Shown one piece after another: positions 34,833-44,416 of a DNA stretch of 64,000 bases. Location of the stretch: NCBI GenBank assembly GCA_049791675.1, contig JBARAD010000076.1:1-64000 (forward strand), read 5' to 3'. The stretch comes from Chryseosolibacter sp049791675. Lineage in GTDB: Bacteria; Bacteroidota; Bacteroidia; Cytophagales; Cyclobacteriaceae. Every line of letters begins with the position of its first letter. The stretch's first letter is position 1. The notes beneath the pieces were generated by a model. It searched no databases, was not told the DNA's origin, and saw only the letters and a list, made by a program, of their open reading frames with translations. The translations under genes were made by a program, and so were the position numbers.

Positions 34833-35411
34833 ATGAGCGAATTTCAACTCTACTTTGGATTAGGAAAGGATCACATCCTCGACGCGAACGGATATGACCA
34901 TATCCTTTTCGTAATCGCACTTTGTATACTGTATGCGATCAGCGAATGGAAGCAGGTGCTGATACTGGTTACTGCTTTTACGGTTGGCCATTCCATAACA
35001 CTGGCCCTTGCCACACTTGAAATCATTACTGTTAATGCGGCGTTGGTGGAATTTCTGATCCCGGTCACAATCTTTATAACGGCTGTTTCAAACCTTTTCA
35101 GGGGTGACGGACACTCCGGCAATATACAGTTGAACTATGTATATGCCGCTTTTTTTGGCCTCATCCACGGGATGGGTTTTTCAAATTATTTGAAGAGTAT
35201 TCTCGGGAGGGATGAAAGTATTTTCACCCAGCTTCTGGCCTTCAATCTCGGTTTGGAATTAGGTCAGATCATCATTGTGTCATTCTTCCTGGTGATCGGT
35301 TTCGTTCTGGTGGATGTTTTCGGCGTGAACCGTAGGGATTGGAAGTTAGTTATCTCATCAGCCGTTGCCGGGATTGCGCTGATTCTTTTGAAAGATAAGA
35401 TTTACTGGTAA
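34833..35411 (+). CDS. HupE/UreJ family membrane protein
   Basis: A 192-residue inner-membrane protein with six or seven helices. The family hallmarks are present: GYDHILFVIAL (the His-Asp pair near the N-terminus), TAFTVGHSITLALA, and AAFFGLIHGMGFSNYL. HupE/UreJ proteins are linked to nickel entry for hydrogenase or urease; neither enzyme is visible here, so the metal and role are open. Located between the divergent DUF6702 gene and the M1 peptidase pair, a neighbourhood I recall from other Bacteroidota. Confidence 0.88.
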   Translation: MSEFQLYFGLGKDHILDANGYDHILFVIALCILYAISEWKQVLILVTAFTVGHSITLALATLEIITVNAALVEFLIPVTIFITAVSNLFRGDGHSGNIQLNYVYAAFFGLIHGMGFSNYLKSILGRDESIFTQLLAFNLGLELGQIIIVSFFLVIGFVLVDVFGVNRRDWKLVISSAVAGIALILLKDKIYW

Positions 35412-35446
35412 CGCGGACTTTTGCCGGCATTGGCACTTTTTTTGAC

Positions 35447-35480
35447 AAAAAGAACAACCCCATGGCCGGGGTTCTGGTTT
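35447..35480 (+). terminator. Weak hairpin after HupE/UreJ gene
   Basis: AACCCC / GGGGTT stem (35456-35461 with 35468-35473), followed by CTGGTTTTG. The T run is broken, so termination is uncertain. It lies just before the first M1 metallopeptidase gene. Confidence 0.4.
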
Positions 35481-35502
35481 TGACTCATTAACCCAATTAT
35501 AC

Positions 35503-37719
35503 ATGACGCGTATTTTTGTATTACTCATTTTGTTTTCCGTAAACCTCGCCTTTGCCCAATCTCCGGCCTGGCAAGGTAAATTTGAACAGCTCGACCAGGT
35601 ATTGCCCACGCCCAATGAATACCGTTCCGGCTCCGGCGCTCCGGGGCCCAGGTATTGGCAGCAGAAAGCCGACTATACCATCAGTGTTGAGTTGAATGAT
35701 GATAACCAAAGCGTCTCCGGAACTGAGACAATCACTTATCACAACAATTCGCCTGACGTTCTGCGTTATTTGTGGCTGCAACTCGATCAGAACATCTTAT
35801 CGGATGATAACACCTTGAAAAGCACCGGGACGGATGAAGTTGTTGATTCCGCAGCGGCAAAAAACTTTGCCGGCAAAGTTTCGGATTTTAAAGCCGGTTT
35901 TGATATCAAGACGGTGAAGGAGACCTCCGGTAAACCGCTTCAGCATTTTGTCAATAATACGATGATGCGGGTTGACCTTCCCAAACCCCTGAAGAGCGGT
36001 GAAAAGTTTTCATTCAATATAGACTGGTCCTATAATATCGTTGACCGGAATATTTTCAGGCAACGAAGCGGTCTGGAGTATTTTTCGGAGGATAAAAATT
36101 ATGTGTATACGATCGCGCAATTCTTCCCGCGCATGTGTGTTTATGACGATGTTGACGGATGGCAAAACAAACAATTCCTGGGAACAGGTGAATTCGCCCT
36201 CCCTTTCGGCGATTACAAAGTCAGCATAACCGTTCCTTCAGATCACCTGGTGGCTGCGAGTGGCGTTCTGCAAAATCCCCAGGATGTACTTTCAAAGACA
36301 GCGCTTGAGCGTTTTGAAAAGGCAAAAACATCCTTTGACAAGCCGGTGATCATCGTAACTGAAAAAGAGGCTATCCAAAAAGAAAAGAGCAGATCAAAGA
36401 CAAAGAAGACCTGGCAATACCACGCTGAAAACGTCCGCGATTTTGCTTTTGCCAGTTCAAGAAAATTTATCTGGGATGCACAAGCTGTTAAGATCGGAAA
36501 CAAAACTCCGCTGGCGATGTCGTTTTATCCCAAAGAAGGCAATCCGCTTTGGGAGCAGGAATCTACAAAAGCGGTGAAGAACACGATTGAAGTGTATTCC
36601 CGCATGACGATCGACTATCCTTATCCCGTTGCCATTTCGGTGCATACAGCGAGCATAGGGATGGAGTACCCCATGATCTGTTTTAACTTTGGACGTCCAA
36701 ATAAAGACGGAAGTTATACGCCACTGCTGAAACAGGGAATGATCGGAGTGATTGTGCACGAAGTAGGACATAACTTCTTCCCCATGATCATCAACAGCGA
36801 TGAACGCCAGACCCCCTGGATGGATGAAGGGATCAATTCTTTTGTGCAGCTGATAACAGAGCTTGAAAGATATCCGGATATCGATTGGTCCCGCGGCAAG
36901 CCTTCCAGTGTGGTGAATTATATGAAAGGTGACGAATCACTCATGCGCCCGTTGATGACAAACTCGGAGCAGGTAGTGCAACTTGGCGCAGAGCAATACA
37001 CCAAGGCGGCCACAGCACTTTATATTTTGCGTGAAACAGTAATGGGTAAAGAGCTTTTCGACATGGCTTTTAAGGAATATTCCGAGCGGTGGGCTTTTAA
37101 ACATCCTATGCCATCCGATTTCTTCCGCACCATGGAGGATGCATCTGCTGTAGACCTCGATTGGTTTTGGAAAGGATGGTTCTACACCACGGATGTAAAT
37201 GATCAAACACTCGAAGAAGTCAAGTGGTTTAAGCTGGAAACAGATGAATCACGTCTTGAAAACAAAGGCGTGACGGCACGGCAGGGCGATCTGTCCTCCG
37301 GTTCCTCCGCGGCGGAAGGCAATGACTTCAACAGCGGCCCGCAGCCACTTCGCCTTGTCGATACCGACAGACGTCTTTATGGTGAGTTTTTGAGCCGTGT
37401 GGATGACAGGGAGATACGGGCCAAGCTTCAGAATAAAAACATATATGAAGTGACGATCTCGAACAAAGGCGGTCTGGTAATGCCAGTCATTATTGAATGG
37501 ACCTATAAGGACGGAACAAAAGAACTTGAAAAGATCCCTGCTGAGATCTGGCGTTTTAACGAGAAGGAGTTAACGAAAGTCTTTGTAAAGGATAAGGAAG
37601 TAGCGAGCATCATGATTGATCCCGACATGGAGACAGCAGATGTCAATATTGAAGACAATATTTTCCCTAAAGTACAGCAGCCTTCCCGCTTCGACGAGTT
37701 CAGGAAAAAATCCCGTTAA
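35503..37719 (+). CDS. M1 family metallopeptidase, first tandem copy
   Basis: A 738-residue secreted metallopeptidase. Signal peptide 1-18, then an N-terminal beta-saddle domain starting QVLPTPNEYRSGSGAPG and a gluzincin core with HEVGHNF (about 419) and the downstream Glu of WMDEGINSF as third zinc ligand. The substrate-binding GxMEN motif of aminopeptidase N is replaced by GMEYP. The C-terminal third (from about 590) is a family-specific region. It is followed by a terminator and by a close paralogue in the same orientation. It probably trims peptides or matures proteins outside the inner membrane. Confidence 0.9.
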   Translation: MTRIFVLLILFSVNLAFAQSPAWQGKFEQLDQVLPTPNEYRSGSGAPGPRYWQQKADYTISVELNDDNQSVSGTETITYHNNSPDVLRYLWLQLDQNILSDDNTLKSTGTDEVVDSAAAKNFAGKVSDFKAGFDIKTVKETSGKPLQHFVNNTMMRVDLPKPLKSGEKFSFNIDWSYNIVDRNIFRQRSGLEYFSEDKNYVYTIAQFFPRMCVYDDVDGWQNKQFLGTGEFALPFGDYKVSITVPSDHLVAASGVLQNPQDVLSKTALERFEKAKTSFDKPVIIVTEKEAIQKEKSRSKTKKTWQYHAENVRDFAFASSRKFIWDAQAVKIGNKTPLAMSFYPKEGNPLWEQESTKAVKNTIEVYSRMTIDYPYPVAISVHTASIGMEYPMICFNFGRPNKDGSYTPLLKQGMIGVIVHEVGHNFFPMIINSDERQTPWMDEGINSFVQLITELERYPDIDWSRGKPSSVVNYMKGDESLMRPLMTNSEQVVQLGAEQYTKAATALYILRETVMGKELFDMAFKEYSERWAFKHPMPSDFFRTMEDASAVDLDWFWKGWFYTTDVNDQTLEEVKWFKLETDESRLENKGVTARQGDLSSGSSAAEGNDFNSGPQPLRLVDTDRRLYGEFLSRVDDREIRAKLQNKNIYEVTISNKGGLVMPVIIEWTYKDGTKELEKIPAEIWRFNEKELTKVFVKDKEVASIMIDPDMETADVNIEDNIFPKVQQPSRFDEFRKKSR

Positions 37720-37737
37720 GGATTGTTTGTTACACAT

Positions 37738-37767
37738 GCCGTTACAATAACCGGTAGCGGCTTTTTT
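37738..37767 (+). terminator. Intrinsic terminator between the M1 paralogues
   Basis: Stem GCCGTTAC / GTAGCGGC (one wobble) with an eight-base loop and T6. It separates the two tandem metallopeptidase genes, so they are probably transcribed separately or with attenuation. Confidence 0.75.
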
Positions 37768-37792
37768 CATTTTGTATTTATAAAAAACACGT

Positions 37793-40039
37793 ATGCGAAT
37801 TCTGATAAAATTTTTGGCCTTGGTCTTCTTATCCTTTCTGACCGCGTGTGCTTTTGCCCAGCAACGCAGTGGGTGGAACGGCAAGTTCGAGCAAATCGAC
37901 GCGTTGCTGCCCACACCCAACGCGTACAGATCGGGTTCGGGAGCGCCCGGTGCCGAATATTGGCAACAACAGGCTGATTATGTGATCGAAGCAGAGGTGA
38001 ACGACAAAACCCAGGAACTGACGGGTCACGAAACAATCACATACCACAACAATTCACCCGAGCCACTACGTTTTCTGTGGATGCAACTCGACCAGAACAT
38101 CTTTGCTCCTGATAATTTAACTTCAAAAACACAGACAGGTGTTATCGTCGACTCGCTTCCCGCCGGACTGTTAAATGATATTTCCGGAATTAATCCATCG
38201 GACTATAAAGGCGGCTATCAGATCCAATCAGTAAAAGACGGTTCCGGAAAGGATCTGCGCTATACCATCAACAACACGATGATGCGCATTGATCTTCCCA
38301 AGCCCCTGAAAACCGGAGAGAAGTTTGTGTTCTCCGTTGACTGGCGGTACAACGAGTATAACAGGCAGGTATTTGATGGGAGAGGTGGCTATGAGTATTT
38401 TCCTGAAGACGGAAACTATGTTTACACTTTCGCGCAATGGTTTCCCCGCATGTGTGTTTTCGATGACTACGAGGGATGGCAGAACAAGCAATTCCTCGGA
38501 CGGGGTGAGTTTGCGCTGACGTTCGGTGACTACAAGGTGCGCATTACCGTCCCTTCGGATCATATCGTAGGGGCTACGGGCTGGCTGCAGAATCCGGAAG
38601 AAGTATTGACAGGCGAACAGGTCCAGCGTTTTCAGAAGGCTCAGAAGACCTTTGACAAGCCTGTGTTCATCGTAACGGAAAGGGAAGCGCGTCAGAAAGA
38701 GAAAAGCAGATCCGGGAAGAAAAGTACCTGGGAGTTTCATGCAGAGGACGTTCGCGACTTTGCATTCGCCAGCTCGCGTAAGTTCATATGGGATGCCATG
38801 GCGGTAAAGATCGGAGACAAAACGCCGTTAGCGCAGTCGCTGTATCCGAAGGAGGGAAATCCGCTTTGGGAAAAAGAGTCGACCAAAGCCATCAAGAATA
38901 CACTTGAAATTTATTCCGAACGCACCTTTGATTACCCTTATCCGACGGCGTATTCCGTTCATGCTGCAAACCAGGGAATGGAATATCCGATGATCTGCTT
39001 TAACTATGGTCGGCCCGGCAAAGACGGAAGGTATTCACAGCAAACGCTTTCCGGCATGATCAATGTGATCATCCATGAAGTGGGCCACAATTTTTTCCCA
39101 ATGATCGTCAACTCGGATGAGCGTCAGTGGTCCTGGATGGACGAAGGTTTAAATACTTTTCTCGACAAGGAGACCATGCGGGTGCGGTATCCGGTGTTGT
39201 CCGGTACACGGGGCACACCGCTCGGCATCGTGCCATTCATGAAAGGGGACAAGCGCCATATGAGGCCGATCATGTCGATGTCAGATAACATCCGTCAGGA
39301 GGAGTTCGGTCCGAACGCTTACTACAAGCCGTCGGCAGCGCTCACCGTGTTGCGCGAGACTGTGATGGGTCCGGAATTGTTCGATGCAGCTTTCAAGGAA
39401 TACGCACAGCGGTGGGCTTTCAAGCATCCGAAGCCCGGCGATTTTTTCCGCACGATGGAGGACGCCTCCGCCGTTGACCTGGACTGGTTCTGGCGTGGAT
39501 GGTTCTTTACGAACGACCACGTGGATGTGGAGCTGAGTGAGGTGAAATGGTTCCGTCTGAAGAATGAAACTACTGATCCGGAAAGTAAAAATGTGCGTGT
39601 CCAATCAGGAGACCTTGCTTCGGGAGGTGGACAGGCCGGAGCGAATAGTGATTTCAGTAATGGACCGGAAGATCTGACGCTGGTGAATACGCCCAGTCAA
39701 TTGTATGGCGAATTCCGCAGCAATGTTGATGACAACGCGATCCGTCAGAAACTGGATGGCAAAAACATCTACGAGCTCACCTTTAAGAACAGAGGAGGTT
39801 TGGTTACGCCGCTCGTGATAGAGTGGACCTATAAGGATGGCTCCAAAGAGATCGAGAAAATTCCCGCGGAGGTGTGGAGAATGGATGAGCAGGAAGTGAC
39901 GAAAGTGTTCATCAAGAACAAGGAAGTGACCAATATATTGCTGGATCCGAATTTTGAACTGGCTGATGTGGAGTTGATGAACAATGCGTTCCCGAAAAAG
40001 ACTGAGACAAGATTCGACCAGTTTAAGCGGAAGAATTAG
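37793..40039 (+). CDS. M1 family metallopeptidase, second tandem copy
   Basis: A 748-residue paralogue of the upstream peptidase, colinear over its whole length and similar in most blocks (LLPTPNAYRSGSGAPG, YRQ... DWF[WR]GW, KNIYELTFKNRGGLV). The zinc site is intact: HEVGHNF (about 427) and WMDEGLNTF. Signal peptide 1-22. It differs in the 'VIVDSLPAGLLNDIS' insertion after the first domain and in the stretch after the active-site helix (LDKETMRVRYPVLSG against VQLITELERYPDIDW), where substrate selection is likely. Terminator downstream. Confidence 0.9.
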   Translation: MRILIKFLALVFLSFLTACAFAQQRSGWNGKFEQIDALLPTPNAYRSGSGAPGAEYWQQQADYVIEAEVNDKTQELTGHETITYHNNSPEPLRFLWMQLDQNIFAPDNLTSKTQTGVIVDSLPAGLLNDISGINPSDYKGGYQIQSVKDGSGKDLRYTINNTMMRIDLPKPLKTGEKFVFSVDWRYNEYNRQVFDGRGGYEYFPEDGNYVYTFAQWFPRMCVFDDYEGWQNKQFLGRGEFALTFGDYKVRITVPSDHIVGATGWLQNPEEVLTGEQVQRFQKAQKTFDKPVFIVTEREARQKEKSRSGKKSTWEFHAEDVRDFAFASSRKFIWDAMAVKIGDKTPLAQSLYPKEGNPLWEKESTKAIKNTLEIYSERTFDYPYPTAYSVHAANQGMEYPMICFNYGRPGKDGRYSQQTLSGMINVIIHEVGHNFFPMIVNSDERQWSWMDEGLNTFLDKETMRVRYPVLSGTRGTPLGIVPFMKGDKRHMRPIMSMSDNIRQEEFGPNAYYKPSAALTVLRETVMGPELFDAAFKEYAQRWAFKHPKPGDFFRTMEDASAVDLDWFWRGWFFTNDHVDVELSEVKWFRLKNETTDPESKNVRVQSGDLASGGGQAGANSDFSNGPEDLTLVNTPSQLYGEFRSNVDDNAIRQKLDGKNIYELTFKNRGGLVTPLVIEWTYKDGSKEIEKIPAEVWRMDEQEVTKVFIKNKEVTNILLDPNFELADVELMNNAFPKKTETRFDQFKRKN

Positions 40040-40062
40040 TGCTGATAACGAAACGATCAATA

Positions 40063-40090
40063 GAAAGGCCACCTGCAAGGTGGCTTTTTT
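40063..40090 (+). terminator. Intrinsic terminator after the second M1 gene
   Basis: GCCACC / GGTGGC stem with loop TGCAA and T6, 28 bases after the stop codon. Confidence 0.88.
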
Positions 40091-40139
40091 AATTTGCAGC
40101 GTGGTGTTTGTTTCGGTAGATTAATTAAAAAAGTCACGG

Positions 40140-40586
40140 ATGGAACTACTTCCTATAGAAGCGGATGAAAGTAAAAACAGTGTTTTCCTGCAAAATGAGG
40201 ATTGCAGGGAGGTTCTTCAAGTCTATCCCGGTTTTTATAGGCGTGTTGGTTTTTACCCTCCATGGATCGGATATTTTGCAAGGGCAGGAAATGACCTGGT
40301 GGGGTGTGGCGGCTTCAAGGGAAAACCCAGGGAAGGCAAAGTTGAAATTGCCTATGGTACTTTTAAAAACTACCAGGGTAAGGGAATCGGAACGGAGATA
40401 TGCCGGCAACTCATATCATTGTCACTGAAAGCAGATCCTCATGTCCGAATTACGGCCAGGACGTTACCGGAGGAAAATGCATCCACACGTATATTGAGAA
40501 GAAATGCCTTTGCGTTCCGGGGAATGGTTTGGGATGACGAGGATGGCGACGTTTGGGAATGGGAATTTACAGGGTGGCCGGTTTAA
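40140..40586 (+). CDS. GNAT family N-acetyltransferase (RimJ-like)
   Basis: A 148-residue acetyltransferase. The acetyl-CoA motif is present as YQGKGIGTEICRQLI (residues about 79-93), with VEIAYGTFKNYQGKG before it and ARTLPEENASTRILRRNAFAF after it, the pattern of RimJ/RimL-like enzymes that modify N-termini or small amines. The substrate is unknown. Starts at an ATG 50 bases after the terminator of the M1 pair. Confidence 0.85.
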   Translation: MELLPIEADESKNSVFLQNEDCREVLQVYPGFYRRVGFYPPWIGYFARAGNDLVGCGGFKGKPREGKVEIAYGTFKNYQGKGIGTEICRQLISLSLKADPHVRITARTLPEENASTRILRRNAFAFRGMVWDDEDGDVWEWEFTGWPV

Positions 40587-40635
40587 TCAAATGTCATTCT
40601 TCACCTGCTCGATGGCCCGTGTTTGAAACCTGATC

Positions 40636-41586
40636 TCAGACTGTGCCAAACAATTTGGCTGCCCTCACGAGATCAACGTTCCCTCCGGAAAGGATAATGC
40701 CAACATTTTTGTTTCTGAACTGATCTTTCGTCTTCAACACCGCGGCAAAGGTCACGGCGGCGGAGGGTTCAACAATGATCTTTAAGCGCTCCCATATCAG
40801 GCGCATGGCCGATATGATCTCTACGTCAGAGGCGGTAATGATCTTCTTAACAGTTTCCTGTATGATGGGAAAGGTTTTGGTTCCCAGGTTGGTCAGCAAC
40901 CCGTCGGCAACAGTATCTGCTTGTGAAGATTCTATCATCCCGCTTTCCAATGAGCGGTATGCATCATCCGCACCTTCTGGCTCCGCGCCGATAACCATTG
41001 TCTGAGGCGAGAAATATTTGGCGGATAAACCGGTTCCACTTAGCAAGCCGCCACCACCCACCGGTGCCACGACATAGTCCAGATAATTGATCTCCTCGAA
41101 AAATTCCTTCGCCGCAGTTGCCTGCCCTGCGATCACTTCGTAATTGTTAAAGGGATGAATGATGTAGGCGCCTTTTTCTTCGACAACCCTGGCCAGTGTC
41201 TCTTCGCGGGATTTCAGCGTAGGCTCACACTCGAAGATCACGCCTCCGTAGCCGAGAACACCCTGCTTTTTTATTTCGGGGGCTGTCCGGGGCATGACGA
41301 TATATGCTTTTGTTCCCATGATCTTTGCAGCCCGCGCCAGGGCCTGTGCGTGGTTTCCGCTGGAGTGGGTCGCCACGCCCCGCGCGCGCTGCTCACGTGA
41401 CAGAGAAAGGACCGCATTCATCGCGCCGCGTGCCTTGAAGGCGCCGACCTTCTGGAAATTTTCGCATTTAAAGAACAGCATACATCCGGCGATCTCATCA
41501 AGGCTCCCGGAAGTCAACACCGGTGTCTGATGGATGAAGGGCCTGATCCGGTTGTGCGCTTCGATAATAGTCTGTTGCGTGATCAT
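40636..41586 (-). CDS. Threonine/serine dehydratase (PLP fold II, no ACT domain)
   Basis: A 316-residue enzyme. The PLP lysine is Lys51 in GAFKARGAMNAV; SSGNHAQALA binds the substrate carboxylate and GGGGLLSG the cofactor phosphate. It deaminates threonine or serine to 2-oxo acids, or may racemise serine. The length of about 320 residues and the lack of a C-terminal regulatory domain point to the catabolic/serine-racemase-like group, not the biosynthetic IlvA. It runs towards polA on the same strand, but the 29-base gap is upstream of it, so the two could be co-transcribed after polA. Confidence 0.88.
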   Translation of the reverse strand: MITQQTIIEAHNRIRPFIHQTPVLTSGSLDEIAGCMLFFKCENFQKVGAFKARGAMNAVLSLSREQRARGVATHSSGNHAQALARAAKIMGTKAYIVMPRTAPEIKKQGVLGYGGVIFECEPTLKSREETLARVVEEKGAYIIHPFNNYEVIAGQATAAKEFFEEINYLDYVVAPVGGGGLLSGTGLSAKYFSPQTMVIGAEPEGADDAYRSLESGMIESSQADTVADGLLTNLGTKTFPIIQETVKKIITASDVEIISAMRLIWERLKIIVEPSAAVTFAAVLKTKDQFRNKNVGIILSGGNVDLVRAAKLFGTV

Positions 41587-41615
41587 TTTTTTTGCCGCGA
41601 AGGCGCTGATTTATT

Positions 41616-44345
41616 TCAATGCGCGTCAAGCCAGTTCTCGCCGACGCCCACTTCCACTTCCATGGGGACTTCGAGCTGAACCGCACTGCACATCAGCCGC
41701 GCGATATTTTCTTTTACAAGGTCCACTTCTTTTTTGTGAACATCAAACACCAGTTCGTCATGTACCTGCATGGTCATCCTGGTCTTCAGCTTTTCTTTCA
41801 CCAGCCAGTGGTGGATGTTCACCATGGCTATTTTGATAATATCGGCTGCGGTTCCCTGAATGGGGGCGTTGATCGCGTTGCGTTCGGCAAAGCCACGGGT
41901 GCTGACATTGCGGGAGTTGATGTCACGCAAATACCGGCGGCGGCCCATCAGTGTTTCTACGAATTCTTTTTCGCGCGCTGTATTGATGGCGGTGTCCATG
42001 TACCGTTTAATGGCAGAGAATTCATGGAAGTATGCTTTTATGATGTCTACGGCCTCGCCTCGGGGAATGCGAAGATTTTGCGAAAGCCCGAATGCGGTGC
42101 TGCCATATAAAATTCCAAAATTGACTTCCTTAGCCTTGCGGCGCATGTCGGGCGTCACTTCCTCAAGAGCAACTTTGAATACCTTCGCCGCCGTGGTGGT
42201 GTGGATATCACGCTTTGAACGGAAGGCCTCGATCATGGTCTCGTCCTTGGCGAAAGAGGCTGCGATCCGCAGTTCGATCTGAGAGTAGTCGGCCGACATG
42301 AAAAGGTAATCGTCGCTTCGCGCGACGAAGGCCTTGCGGATAAGCCTTCCCTTCTCGGTGCGGATAGGAATGTTCTGCAGGTTCGGATTGTTCGAGCTTA
42401 GCCTTCCCGTTACAGCCCATGCCTGGCGGTAGTCTGTATGGATCCGCCCATCGTACTGGCTGATCATTTTCGGAAGCGCCTCCACGTAAGTAGAGCGCAG
42501 CTTATCGTATTCCCGGTAATCGAGGATCTTGCGCGCAATCTCATGTTCAGCTGCCAATCCCTGCAACACATCCTCGCCCGTAGCAAACTGGCCCGTCTTT
42601 GTTTTCTTCGGCTTTTCGATCAGCTTCATCTGGTCGAACAATATCTCTCCTAGCTGCTTGGGCGAACCGATATTGAACTCAACACCGCAAATGGCATAAA
42701 TGTCTTTCTGGACACGTTCAATTTCAGCCCTGAGCTCATCCGACATTTTATTCAACGCCTTCACATCTACCTTAACGCCTTCATACTCCATGGCAGCAAG
42801 GACTTTTGCCAAAGGCATCTCGATGTCCTGCATGAGTTTGGTGTGGGTGCGTGCCTCGAGATCTTTCTCAACAGGGTCCTTTAACTGCAGTATTTTATCC
42901 GCGCGTTCGCAAACCTGGTTCTTTTGTTTCGAGTCGGGATCTGCCAGCATTTCATAATCGAGGTACTGGGAACACAGCACCTGGAGGCTATGCGACGCTT
43001 CCGGCTCGATGAGATAGTGTGCAAGCATGAGGTCGAACAAGGGCCCGGATACCTCGACCTCATATTTTTTCAGAACAAGCATGGCGCTCTTCAGGTTGTG
43101 GCCCACCTTTGCAATTGCATCGTTCTCAAAAACAGGCTTGAACTCTTTTGCTATTTGTTCTGCACTTTCTGCGTTCGTAGCCGGGACGAAGTGCGCTTCA
43201 TCCGCTTTAAATGAAAAAGCAAGTCCTTTCAACTGGTAGTTGAAATTCGCGGCATCATCGGTGATCGTTTCAACAGAGATGATCTTTTGTTGCAGTAATT
43301 TTTCCACCAGCGCACGGCGTAGCTCGGGCAGGTCCGCGAGAAAATATTTCACTTTTTCGGAATCAAAATTCTGCTTTTCAGCAGTTGCCGCAGCTGCAGG
43401 CGTTTTTCCGAACATCGATAACTGTGCATCCGGTTTGATCGGGGGCGCCATCACTGTAGTACCGGTTTCTCCGAAAGCCCTTGACGCTATCCCTTTGAAT
43501 TCAAGGTCATCAAAGATCGGTTTGAGCACGTCGACGTTGGGCCCTGTATAGCGCAGGTCTTCTTCATCAAACGCAACCGGTACATCAGTGATGATCGTAG
43601 CAAGTTTTTTCGACAGGATGGCCTGGTCACCGTATTTTTCAAAGAGTTCCTTTTGCTTTCCCTTCAATTCGTCTGCATGGGCCACAATATTTTCAACGGA
43701 GCCGTATTGCTTCAGCAATGTGGCAGCTGTTTTGGGGCCAACGCCCGGGACACCAGGAATGTTATCAGAGGTGTCGCCCTGCATGCCCAACATATCGGTG
43801 ACCTGCTGCACATTTTCAATGTCCCATTTCTCGCATACTTCCTTCACGCCAAGAACATCCACGGCATTTCCCATGTAGGCAGGTTTGTACAGGAAAACGC
43901 ATTCATTAACGAGTTGTCCGAAATCTTTGTCCGGCGTCATCATGAAGACTTCGAATCCCTGCTTGCAGGCCTGACCAGCCAGGGTGCCGATGATATCGTC
44001 AGCTTCATAACCATCCATTTCAATAATCGGGATGTTAAAACCTCGGATGATCTCCTTACATTTGGGGATACCATAGCGAATGTCCTCCGGTGTTTCCTGG
44101 CGGGTTGCTTTATACTCAGTATAAATTTCATCCCTGAATGTCTTAGCCGTTGTGTCGAAAGCAACACCGATATGCGTGGGTTTTTGTTTCTGGATCACTT
44201 CCAGAAGTGTATTTGTAAATCCGAACGGAACTGAAGTATTGAGACCTTTTGAATTGATTCTGGGAGTTTTTGTGAACGCAAAATGCGCCCGGTAAATAAG
44301 CGCGTATGCATCCAGCAGAAAGAGTTTTTTCGATGGTTTGTCCAT
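41616..44345 (-). CDS. polA: DNA polymerase I
   Basis: A 909-residue polymerase for Okazaki-fragment processing and repair. Start moved from 44450 to the ATG at 44345 (MDKPSKKLFLLDAYALIYRAH). 5' nuclease: residues 1-about 300, with DAYAL, DGYEADDIIGT and GVGPKTA. Polymerase: TGRLSSNNPNLQNIP, motif A ADYSQIELRI, motif B RRKAKEVNFGILYG and motif C MQVHDELVF. The middle 3'-5' exonuclease domain (about 320-520) is present but its catalytic residues appear lost: VETITDD instead of D-x-E near 358, HNLKSAM instead of N-x-x-Y-D near 415, and QVCERAD instead of Y-A-x-E-D near 480. So proofreading is probably absent. Confidence 0.95.
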   Translation of the reverse strand: MDKPSKKLFLLDAYALIYRAHFAFTKTPRINSKGLNTSVPFGFTNTLLEVIQKQKPTHIGVAFDTTAKTFRDEIYTEYKATRQETPEDIRYGIPKCKEIIRGFNIPIIEMDGYEADDIIGTLAGQACKQGFEVFMMTPDKDFGQLVNECVFLYKPAYMGNAVDVLGVKEVCEKWDIENVQQVTDMLGMQGDTSDNIPGVPGVGPKTAATLLKQYGSVENIVAHADELKGKQKELFEKYGDQAILSKKLATIITDVPVAFDEEDLRYTGPNVDVLKPIFDDLEFKGIASRAFGETGTTVMAPPIKPDAQLSMFGKTPAAAATAEKQNFDSEKVKYFLADLPELRRALVEKLLQQKIISVETITDDAANFNYQLKGLAFSFKADEAHFVPATNAESAEQIAKEFKPVFENDAIAKVGHNLKSAMLVLKKYEVEVSGPLFDLMLAHYLIEPEASHSLQVLCSQYLDYEMLADPDSKQKNQVCERADKILQLKDPVEKDLEARTHTKLMQDIEMPLAKVLAAMEYEGVKVDVKALNKMSDELRAEIERVQKDIYAICGVEFNIGSPKQLGEILFDQMKLIEKPKKTKTGQFATGEDVLQGLAAEHEIARKILDYREYDKLRSTYVEALPKMISQYDGRIHTDYRQAWAVTGRLSSNNPNLQNIPIRTEKGRLIRKAFVARSDDYLFMSADYSQIELRIAASFAKDETMIEAFRSKRDIHTTTAAKVFKVALEEVTPDMRRKAKEVNFGILYGSTAFGLSQNLRIPRGEAVDIIKAYFHEFSAIKRYMDTAINTAREKEFVETLMGRRRYLRDINSRNVSTRGFAERNAINAPIQGTAADIIKIAMVNIHHWLVKEKLKTRMTMQVHDELVFDVHKKEVDLVKENIARLMCSAVQLEVPMEVEVGVGENWLDAH

Positions 44346-44416
44346 GTGCGAAAGTAGGATGTTCTCATTAAAGAATTCAGAAATCCAGGCAAATAAAAAA
44401 TTTATTAGATTAAGGT

